From: Monilinia fructicola
Taxonomy: Eukaryota > Ascomycota > Leotiomycetes > Helotiales > Sclerotiniaceae
NCBI GenBank assembly: GCA_008692225.1
Contig: VICG01000002.1
Span: 1,132,001-1,196,000 of the forward strand
Length of the DNA: 64,000 nt
Direction: 5' to 3'
Made by a program: the position numbers and the translations under genes. The notes under the pieces were generated by a model. It was not told the origin of the DNA, ran no database searches, and saw nothing but the letters and a program-made list of their open reading frames with translations. Below, in pieces: positions 56,933 through 64,000 of this stretch (positions within the stretch are counted from its first letter, which is position 1; each line of letters opens with the position of its first letter).

Positions 56933-57225
56933 GTAAGTACCTCCTACTCATAACTACCTAGGTAAGTCATAAGTCGGTGTCAATCTCGTTGGTACCTTAC
57001 GTTACCCTCTGCCCTACCCAGAAGGGACTTTGGTACAATTTTCAGGTCCCACGGGTGGCTAGGTTAGTATTCTCTCCGGCCCTAAAAAGCCTAATCTTGC
57101 TGCAATGAAGCCTAAGTGAAAATTCGAAAATCCCTTTGACCATCCAACCGTTTCGTAAGCCAAACAGAAGCTTCCCGCCCGCCATGATTACCTAATATAC
57201 ATGATACACAGGTATGCGTACGGAG

Positions 57226-57901
57226 GAGTAGGGTAGGGTTGTTATTTATACTGATATATTGTAACGTATATCGGTCACCTAAATATAATATATAATATTG
57301 GTCAAGGCAAATATATATGTGCATATATATACATATATTAGCGTGTTTTAAAGTGGATTATCTAATCTATTTTAAATAAGAACCAAATATTTTAAATAGC
57401 TCCAAAGCCTTTAAAGTTAAGGATTGAAGATATTTTGAAAGGAAAAAAATGAATTTGATTGAATAATTAAAAAAAGTCCTCGATGCTTATTAATAAATAT
57501 ATTTTCAAAATCTACTTTCGAGATTATATTTTCAACTAATGATATTACTCGTTCAAGCTAGCTAATCTATAATATCATTCGCTCAAATTAGCTAATATTA
57601 TCTATTTTCAATATATCAAGCAAAATAACTTAATCTAATTGGTTGAATCGATATAATTCATCAAAAATCTCTCATAGAAATAAATTCTTATTCCCACTTA
57701 AAAATCCCTTAAATTTCATTTTACTTTTTTTCATTTTAACAATCTCATTAAATGAAAAAAGTGAAAAAAAATGACGTGATTGTATATATCGCATGTGATA
57801 TTTTTAACATAATATTTTTATAACGCTCAAAAAGCGTTATAATATAAAAAAATATATATTCGTCAGCCAAAATATATAAATTATACAATCCTAGAGTAGG
57901 G
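57226..57901. mobile_element. hAT-like MITE, copy 2 with perfect 8-bp target duplication
   Basis: Element body 57234-57893 (660 bp). Begins TAGGGTTGTTATTTATA and ends ATATAAATTATACAATCCTA; the ends are inverted repeats with one mismatch in the first nine bases. Perfect 8-bp duplication GAGTAGGG on both sides (57226-57233 and 57894-57901). No open reading frame of note. A subterminal hairpin ATAACGCT/AGCGTTAT (about 57820-57840) matches copy 1. Compared with copy 1 it has a shorter TA run but about 20 extra bases (containing TTCGTCAGCC) before the right end, and fewer AT-directed changes. Confidence 0.9.
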
Positions 57902-57916
57902 AGGCAAGGAATTAAG

Positions 57917-58012
57917 GGTGATGTATGATGTATGATGTATGATGTATCAGGCTTCAGGCATCAGGTATCAGGTATCAGGCAGGTATCAGGTATCAAGCAT
58001 CAGGTATCAATT
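57917..58012. repeat. ATGATGT and CAGGTAT tandem repeats
   Basis: Two adjacent 7-bp-type arrays, directly next to the right end of MITE copy 2. Confidence 0.85.
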
Positions 58013-59010
58013 GCTAGTAGTCAAATTGTCTAATTATCTCTCTTCCTCTTTGCCTTACCAATACCTGATTGATGCCTTAATGCCTTACTTTTACCTAACC
58101 TTGCTTGCCTTACTTACCGGGCTACCTGAACAACATACATACTCGTCTGTCATGGATATGAATAATGTTCAACTCAAACAGTAGAGAAATATTCCAACCA
58201 AAGAAAAGATCCCGCATACCTACTGTATTTGATCAATCCAATGCTGCTTTTATTTATTCATCCCTCATCCATCATCCCTCGTCCACCATCCACCATCCAC
58301 CATCCACCATCCATCCATCATCCATTCCTTTTATTCACTCCAATGCCAATGTGATTAATCCTTTTTTTCTTTCTTAGCGTGACCGCGCTTGTTCGTTTGT
58401 TCATTCGTTTCCCATATGCAGACTTCACTAAATACTTTTATGGTGTAATAATCATAACCTAGTTCTAGTTCATTCATTGAAGATTATATTATAGAGAATA
58501 TGTCAATCACCATCAACCACCATTCATACCACCCATACCACCCATTCCTACCACCACTCCTATCCTATCCTATCCTATCCTATCCTATCCTTTCCTTTCC
58601 TTTCCTTCCTTCCTCTTTCCCACCACTTCCCACCATTTCCCACCAATCCAATCCCTTTGGCATATGCAATGGCAATACGGCCTATCTCTGGTCAATTATA
58701 TCTCCCCCTCTTGAACCAATCCAATTCGACTGCGTAAGCCTGAACTATCAAGGGTCACCCCATCAACATATACTACTGCATGTTGAGAGGCCTCGGGTTA
58801 AACGTGAGAGGACGGAAAGGGTGGATTGGGGGAGCTTGGTGGTAATGGACTAGTAAGGAAAGGGGCAAGAGTGTAAAAAGATCAGCCTATCTCTTCCTTC
58901 TTGACGCGGGGTCATTGATGCGTAAGGAAGCTTCGGGGTCAAGACGATTTCTCATTCCCCTCTCTCTTCAATGCTAGTCCTCTCTAGGTGATCTGGCCCA
59001 TCTGGCCGTG

Positions 59011-59017
59011 TATAAAA
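59011..59017 (+). promoter_or_regulatory. candidate TATA box of the KxDL gene
   Basis: TATAAAA at 59011-59017 followed by a CT-rich stretch (59040-59090), 335 bp before the start codon. The order TATA, pyrimidine tract, ATG is common in fungal promoters; function is inferred. Confidence 0.4.
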
Positions 59018-59351
59018 GGAAGTGTGAGACCCTCCTCGAGAGATTCCCTTTCTTCTTCCTTTTCATCCATTTCCAAATTCTCATCTCAACTCTACACCGC
59101 TCCATACAAAGTTACAAACACCACCCATCTACTTGACCTTGTTGAACAAACAAGACGTCTCATATCCATTGACTCAAAACACTATTGTCTGTGCTTGATC
59201 ATAGTATCATCCCATCATCAGGATACTACCTTGTATCTTTCATATTGCTTGCATTGCATAGCAATTTTATATCATACAATTCATTTCGTCTAAACTGCTT
59301 TGTTGTCGTTTGCAAATTTTTAACTTCACTCTAATTCCACACTATTACATC

Positions 59352-60046
59352 ATGGCCTACCAACCAAGTTACTACCAATCCACCTCCCTCCCCATTCCCG
59401 TCCCTACAAAATCTCAACAGCTTTCCTACTACACTCCACAAAATACTACCTATGGAGTCTCCCCACCAGAAGCTCCTGAATCTGTAACTACAGGTTCCGG
59501 CATGACGCCTGCGTATGGCAATTCTGCCTACTCTGCCACTTCCAGTAGTTACGCTGGAAGTGCCAGTGGAGAGTATGATAGCTCTGCTTCAGCCAATGGA
59601 GTCGATTTGCAAGAGTATATGCAAGATCGATTTTCTGGCGCATTCGATCCCCTTCCTTTGGATCGCACTCTAGCAGTCCAAGCACAAACGTTAGTTTATC
59701 GTCTGCTGAAAAGTTCACCTCTCAAAATCTCATCTACTGACAATTTCATCAGATCTGGTTTGTTGAATGCAAAACATAGAGAGATCATGGATTTGCAGGC
59801 TTTGGCGCAACAACGCCTCGCGAGAACTAGAGCGAGATTGCAAGAAGGTTATCAAGATGCCAAGGAGGTGAAGGCAAATTTGGAATGGACTCAACATCGA
59901 ATGGGGTAAGTGATAATTTTCTACGATTAGACTTCACCAAATCTCAGTGCTAATATCATTTCAGCGCAATGAAAACCAAAGTCTCCAAAAGACACCCCAA
60001 AGAATACGCACAAGCCCGCGAGCGTTACCCATCTCCGGAGTATTAA
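59352..60046 (+). CDS. KXD1: KxDL-domain protein KXD1 (BLOC-1 subunit homologue)
   Basis: KXD1 belongs to the BLOC-1/BORC-related complexes that act in endosome and vacuole traffic. Exons 59352-59689, 59753-59905, 59965-60046; introns of 63 and 59 nt; 190 aa, unbroken. Residues 1-90 are Tyr/Ser/Thr/Pro-rich and disordered (MAYQPSYYQSTSLPIPV). The conserved helix runs from LDRTLAVQAQT through SGLLNAKHREIMDLQALAQQ, with AREVK-like DAKEVKANLEWTQHRMG and the C-terminal KTKVSKRHPKEYA. The first intron is open in frame but must be removed to join AQT to SGLLN. Confidence 0.88.
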
Positions 60047-61211
60047 AAGCAAATATTCTCCAATCTGTTGATTTTCTACTGCTATCTGTCGCTTACCAAA
60101 AAATTGCCCCTTTTTCTTTTCCTTGGTACCTTTTCAGTTAGCCGCAGCCCATGTATTATTACAGGCGCTGCTTTTATGCCCCAACAAAGCGGATCTTTGA
60201 AGCATTTTTCTAACGAAGTTATGATGGCTATGATTGGGTGGAGCGCTTGTGGTTCCCTGTGCGGGGATTCAGCAGTGCCGGTTGAACAGGCTCTGGGGGC
60301 TTGCAGATGGCGAGAGACGCCAGGGCTGCAGTAGTTCCCGTTTATGCATGGTTCTGCGGGCCCCTGGGAACCGGGTTCTGCAGGGTGGAGCTGGGTGTGT
60401 GTGGTGGTAATGGGGTGAGGCGGTCACTCTGCACTCTGTGATTTGGAGGGAGCGCGCTTCGCTGGAGAGTGATTGGGCCGTACTTTTCATAAGGGTGGGA
60501 GGTCGGTTTTCAGTGTGGGTGTGGGTGCTGGTGTGAGGGGTGGGTGGGTTTTGTCCTGGCAAAATGAATAGCGTGGGTTTACTAACTAGTTTTGGGTGGC
60601 TACTGGAGTTGCGGGTAAGGATGCGGGAGTCAGATATGGAGTTCGTAAATACAAGCACTTTCAAATGCATGCCATTGCTTCTTTGTGACTGGTTGATCGG
60701 TTTTGTTTCGTGGCCTAAATAGGTATAGATGATTGTCTGAGAGGGGTATAAATGGGTCTCCTTCTAGAAGCTTGCCCCTCTGAGACATATATCATGCGTC
60801 TTTCTCCCACCTGACACCATCCACTTCTCCCACTTGTCCATCTGCCTGTATTTGTATGGGCTCGGGATCTCGACCTGGGCAAATGTCTCGATTGAAATTA
60901 TGACGGGAGCAGATTTCCTGCGCGTCTCTCCACGTCTTATCGCGTCGATTGTGAGTCGATAGCCAAGCCTGCCACATCTTTGCTTTCGTCTAGAGTACCC
61001 CGTCCCTGATGTAAGGCTGAACATCTTCTCCCACGCCCCCACGAGACAAACCAAGCCTCGAGTGACGTGCGGGATTGGAGAAAAGTCTCGGGGCCCGTTC
61101 TGTAAAAGCAACTCGTGCATCCCATCCTCTCCCACCCATCATATAAACCAATCTGTATGTGACTCCCCAATCCTGGCCTCACAACAGCCCAGTCTCGTCC
61201 AGCCCAGCCCA
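60047..61211. other. intergenic region between convergent genes
   Basis: 1.16 kb with G-rich minus- and plus-strand open frames (up to 133 codons) of no recognisable content. No gene called. Confidence 0.45.
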
Positions 61212-61901
61212 TCACAGCCTCTCCTCCCCTTCTCCATCCTTGCCCCCACCACCACCACTACCCCCAGCACCCACCCCCCCATTCCCATTCGCCACGGCCT
61301 CCTCCCCGCCAAACAAGCCCCTCCTGCCTCCGCGCCACACCCTCTCCAACACCCTCCTGCCGGGCAACAGCCGCTCAAACACAACGAGCAGCTCGCCCTC
61401 GCCCTCCACCACCACCACCAGCACATACCTCACCTCGAAATTCCGGAACACCTCATTGATGTAGATATCCTGCACCTTCTGGCTGGGGATGAAGCGGGTC
61501 TTCGTCGTGGTGAGGTACGTCTTCGGGGAGCTGGAGATCTGCAGGCCGAGGTGGCGGAGCAGGAGCAGGGACTCGGTGGTGTGCGGGCGGAGCACGCAGA
61601 GGGCGAGGGCGCAGAGGGAGAGGGGGAGGAGGAGGAGGGGGGGCAGCGACGCGCTGAGCGCTTGGAGGAGCGGCGGGATGCCGAGGGGGAGGGGGCTGGG
61701 GGTGCTGGGGGGTGGGAGCTGCGTCACGTAGTAGGTGTAGAGGAGGAGGAGGATGCTGAGAGCGAGGGTTATGCGGATGATGTGTGTGAGGGTGAGGAGG
61801 ATGCGCAATGGGAGTGTCAAGGGCGGGCGCGTGCTGACGGTGTATTCGATGGTTGTTGGGGAGGGTCGGCGGGTATGGAGGGTCGGCGGACAGGTGAGCA
61901 T
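61212..61901 (-). CDS. GPI15: GPI15/PIG-H subunit of GPI-GlcNAc transferase
   Basis: Part of the ER enzyme that adds GlcNAc to phosphatidylinositol, the first step of GPI-anchor synthesis. Single exon, 229 aa from ATG 61901; the frame extends to 62132 but has no earlier ATG. Two hydrophobic segments, about residues 33-58 and 85-104, form the expected hairpin. The PIG-H domain follows: SLLLLRHLGLQISSS, TRFIPSQKVQDIYINEVFRN, FEVRYVLVVVVEGEGELLVV, FERLLPGRRVLERVWRG. The C-terminal 40 residues are Gly/Glu-rich. The gene has unusually high GC and strong C/G third positions compared with its neighbours. Confidence 0.9.
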   Translation of the reverse strand: MLTCPPTLHTRRPSPTTIEYTVSTRPPLTLPLRILLTLTHIIRITLALSILLLLYTYYVTQLPPPSTPSPLPLGIPPLLQALSASLPPLLLLPLSLCALALCVLRPHTTESLLLLRHLGLQISSSPKTYLTTTKTRFIPSQKVQDIYINEVFRNFEVRYVLVVVVEGEGELLVVFERLLPGRRVLERVWRGGRRGLFGGEEAVANGNGGVGAGGSGGGGGKDGEGEERL

Positions 61902-62376
61902 GGCTGATGCATCGATTGGGCGTTTTGAGGACGGCTTTGGGGTGTTGTGTGGTATATGAAATGAAATCTGGATGTATGTTGGGATGGAACCGATTGCGAA
62001 GACGAGGCTTATCGATAAGGAATTTTTTTTTGGTTCAGGCGAGGCTGAGGGTTGAAGATATCGATTGGGTCTTGCAAAAAGTAGAAACCTAGGAGTTGGG
62101 ATGGGTGTGAATTGGGTATCAATCGTGGACAAAGAATGGCATGCGTCAGGTCTACTTTCTTCTTCTCACTGTCTATACTATACGAATGCATACGTGGCAG
62201 ATCTGCAAGCCATTCCGGTTCCCGTGAACCTCCCCGAACCTCAGATCAATCAGAATCAATTTTCGTGATGATATCAATCACAAACCTCTGGTACTATGGC
62301 AGAGACCATAGAGCATTCCCGGATGCCAAATCTATCTCCACACCGTTGAAATACCCCGGTCCTTTCATACTCTCCC
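61902..62376. other. intergenic region between GPI15 and the Hub1-like gene
   Basis: 475 bp, no gene seen; should hold the GPI15 promoter. Confidence 0.45.
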
Positions 62377-63090
62377 TTACTCCCCAGTATCAATCTCCAA
62401 ATCAAGCTGCACCCCATTCCCCACGCCGTAATCTTCTAACGTCAACCGATCTTTAAATGGTCTCTCGCCCTGCCTCTTCAACATAATCTCATGCGGCTGT
62501 CTCCCAATCCTCGCTGCTACCTGCGCTTTGAAGAGCTTAATCGGATCGCTCGCCAAACACGGAATCGCCGCCTTGGTTCCCAACCGATCATTAACATGTA
62601 CGATTATCATAGGTTCATTTGACGGCGCCGACGATGCGGAAACGGGCGTAGATATCGGCGCGGCGGGAGGTCTAGCGGGAGGATTCGACGAATCGGCCGT
62701 TCTGTCCTTCGACGTGGACGCAGAAGCGGAGGCGGCTTTGAATTTCGAAAACGCAGCGGCGCCGAATTTGCTCGCGATATCGAGGCCATCTTCTTCCTCC
62801 GGTGCCCCCGCATCCTTCGACCCCTCATCATCTCTCCGTTGCGGCGTAGCGCTAGAAGCACTGCCGAACTTCCCAGCAATATCTAAATCATCATTCGCGG
62901 CATTTGTTGGAGGCGAAACTCGGCGTTCCCGTCCTCGTTCTCCCTCTCGATCGCGTTCGCGCTCCCGTTCTCGAATCGGTGATCTTTTTCTGTCTCTTCG
63001 AGGTGATCGCGATCGTTTGCGGTAAGTTTTATCGGTGTCGCGTTCAGGGGATCGGGAGCGAGCTCGCTTTTTAAGTTTGAGGCCTGCCAT
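62377..63090 (-). CDS. Hub1/UBL5 ubiquitin-like domain fused to an Arg-rich (RS/RD) N-terminus
   Basis: Hub1 is a ubiquitin-like protein that binds spliceosomal Snu66 and alters splice-site use. Here a single exon encodes 237 aa. Residues 1-60 are dense in Arg, Ser, Glu and Asp (SRSPERD, RKRSRSPRRDRKRS, then RERERERDRE). Two copies of a short motif follow: LDIAGKFG (69-76) and LDIASKFG (103-110). A Ser/Ala/Pro linker leads to the ubiquitin-like domain at 161-234: IIVHVNDRLGTKAAIPCL, KLFKAQVAARIG, QPHEIMLKRQG, FKDRLTLEDYGVGNG. Canonical Hub1 is 73 aa and ends in a double Tyr; this one ends LEIDTGE, so the di-Tyr is missing. A nuclear splicing role is inferred. The frame is unbroken and codon use resembles its neighbours. 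Confidence 0.85.
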   Translation of the reverse strand: MAGLKLKKRARSRSPERDTDKTYRKRSRSPRRDRKRSPIRERERERDREGERGRERRVSPPTNAANDDLDIAGKFGSASSATPQRRDDEGSKDAGAPEEEDGLDIASKFGAAAFSKFKAASASASTSKDRTADSSNPPARPPAAPISTPVSASSAPSNEPMIIVHVNDRLGTKAAIPCLASDPIKLFKAQVAARIGRQPHEIMLKRQGERPFKDRLTLEDYGVGNGVQLDLEIDTGE

Positions 63091-63708
63091 GGTGATTTGG
63101 TGTGTGATGAAGATGAAGCTCGACCATGGCTTGAGATGGATATTTGAGTGCTCGATCGGTTACACTTCGGCTAATCCATCATCTCTTATCGATGATAAGA
63201 GGTGGTATTTGGACAGATAAATAGGTATCCTTGGCTATCTCGTATAAAATTTACGATTTTTATCCAAATACAAAAACTTTCCAAGTCGAATATACAAAAC
63301 CCTAGACCCCTCCTGCTCTAAAGGTATTCCTCTCAGTTTTATCCGATACTGATTCTATTCCCTAATTCAAGGTCAAGATCAAGGTGTTTGAAAACATCAT
63401 TCTCGCTTACGGAGAGCTACTCTATCATCTGAAATATCAGGAGCAAAGGGGTCTGCCACTTTGTTTGGTTATAATGGAAAAGCTTATAGTAGAAATTTTG
63501 AACGAAGCTTTTTATTGAATATGCTGACAATTTTGTCAATGCAAAATATGTGTTATGCATGAAGCATCTAAGCCGAAAGACAATACCCTGACTCTGCCAT
63601 CCCTACGACGCCAATGTATAAACAAACAACCCTATACGCCCAGACTCATGATATCCGAAGCATTATGATACAGAACTGAAAGAAGATTTCATCTAATCAA
63701 TCAATCAA
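63091..63708. other. intergenic region upstream of the Hub1-like gene
   Basis: 618 bp between same-strand genes. No gene seen. An AATC repeat (63696-63713) overlaps the stop codon of the next gene. Confidence 0.45.
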
Positions 63709-64000
63709 TCAATCCTTGCTCTTCTTCTTCTTCTTTTTCTCGGACTTTTCGCCATCATCTTCTGACTTGCGCTTCTTGCTACTGACATCTGGTGTGCCGT
63801 TTGCTTCGCTCTTCTTAGCTTCCTTTGCTGCCTTCTTAGCCTCTTTTGCGGCTTTCTTTGCTGCCTTTTCAGCTTTCTTTGCAGCCTTCTCCGCCTTTTT
63901 GGCTTCCTTGTCTCCCTTCTTATCCTTCTTGGATTTCTTCTCAGAGGCATCACTCTCCTCTGAAGAATCGGAACCGGACTCCTCGGCAACTTCTTCGATA
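63709..64000 (-). CDS. Lys-rich C-terminal tail of a probable nucleolar protein (partial, runs off right edge)
   Basis: The minus strand is open from the window edge to the stop at 63711-63709. It encodes an acidic Ser/Glu/Asp segment (EESGSDSSEESDAS), many KKAEKAAKKAAKEAKKA-type units and a final KKRKSEDDGEKSEKKKKKK tail. Such KKE/D tails are typical of fungal nucleolar proteins such as Cbf5, Nop56 and Nop58, but no catalytic or fold-specific part lies inside the window, so the identity stays open. The other frames of this Lys-rich stretch are also open and are shadows. Confidence 0.65.
   Translation of the reverse strand, partial: IEEVAEESGSDSSEESDASEKKSKKDKKGDKEAKKAEKAAKKAEKAAKKAAKEAKKAAKEAKKSEANGTPDVSSKKRKSEDDGEKSEKKKKKKSKD

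Larger units (their letters stand above)
55486..57225. other. intergenic spacer with simple repeats
   Basis: 1.7 kb. A 163-codon minus-strand frame (55600-56091) has no recognisable domain and poor composition, so I do not call it. Repeats: (GAAA)n 56213-56245, the GGGAGA minisatellite, and ACACATAC-type repeats 56745-56932. TACCTAGGTAA occurs at 56955. Confidence 0.5.
57902..59351. other. intergenic spacer upstream of the KxDL gene
   Basis: No gene supported in 1.45 kb. Contains (ATGATGT)n and CAGGTAT tandem repeats (57917-58012), CCATCCAC repeats (58255-58325), (TATCC)n then TTTCC repeats (58556-58616), and the probable KxDL promoter with a TATA box at 59011. Confidence 0.5.

Noticed and set aside
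61062..61907. 281-codon plus-strand frame
   Set aside because: It is antisense to GPI15, which has clear PIG-H motifs; the antisense frame is open because of high GC.

Overview
The window looks like nuclear DNA of a filamentous ascomycete (Pezizomycotina; Leotiomycetes is my best guess, from general protein resemblance only). The reasons are short GT-AG introns (about 47-190 nt, often with CTAAC-type branch sites), a WC-2 blue-light/GATA factor, a PRPP synthase with the fungal internal insertion, an LTE1-type RasGEF, a KxDL-family protein, long microsatellite-rich intergenic DNA, and two mobile-element copies decayed by C-to-T/G-to-A changes as expected for repeat-induced point mutation (RIP).

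Layout. 1-408: 5' end of RAD50 (minus), running off the left edge. 409-3413: repeat-rich spacer. 3414-5162: wc-2 homologue with its reading frame broken many times. 5163-7193: low-complexity spacer. 7194-9200: unrecognised membrane-anchored protein (minus), also frame-broken. 9639-10519: RidA-family protein and a doubtful small gene (minus). 11100-12355: peroxisomal-type enoyl-CoA hydratase. 12356-14452: spacer with two perfect tandem hairpins. 14453-15353: an unrecognised frame-broken gene and RNA polymerase III subunit RPC9/RPC17 (minus). 16445-17834: PRPP synthase. 19093-20896: doubtful ORF and a P-loop GTPase remnant. 21606-22767: membrane-anchored short-chain dehydrogenase.

22768-33353 is a gene-poor 10.6 kb stretch holding a hAT-like MITE and many short palindromes. 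33354-38759: LTE1-like RasGEF. 39782-40820: unusual Rho-like GTPase with a CaaX box (minus). 41172-42980: DEG1/PUS3 pseudouridine synthase. 44739-47332: SEC18/NSF (minus). 47861-48933: LENG1-like splicing-associated protein. 48982-51045: two conserved hypothetical genes. 51419-53346: SPB4 rRNA helicase (minus). 54265-55485: DGK1 diacylglycerol kinase. 57234-57893: second MITE copy. 59352-60046: KxDL protein. 61212-61901: GPI15/PIG-H (minus). 62377-63090: Hub1/UBL5-domain protein with an arginine-rich N-terminus (minus). 63709-64000: Lys-rich C-terminus of a probable nucleolar protein (minus).

This is a housekeeping neighbourhood: secretion (SEC18, GPI15, DGK1, KXD1), RNA metabolism (RPC9, DEG1, SPB4, LENG1-like, Hub1) and cell-cycle/DNA repair (LTE1, RAD50). 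Several genes are arranged head to head with short shared promoters. I see no gene cluster acting as one pathway and no new defence or mobile system. The oddest features are the density of single-base frameshifts in the left 23 kb against none in the conserved genes of the right 30 kb, the MITE pair, and the GTPase with a degenerate catalytic site.
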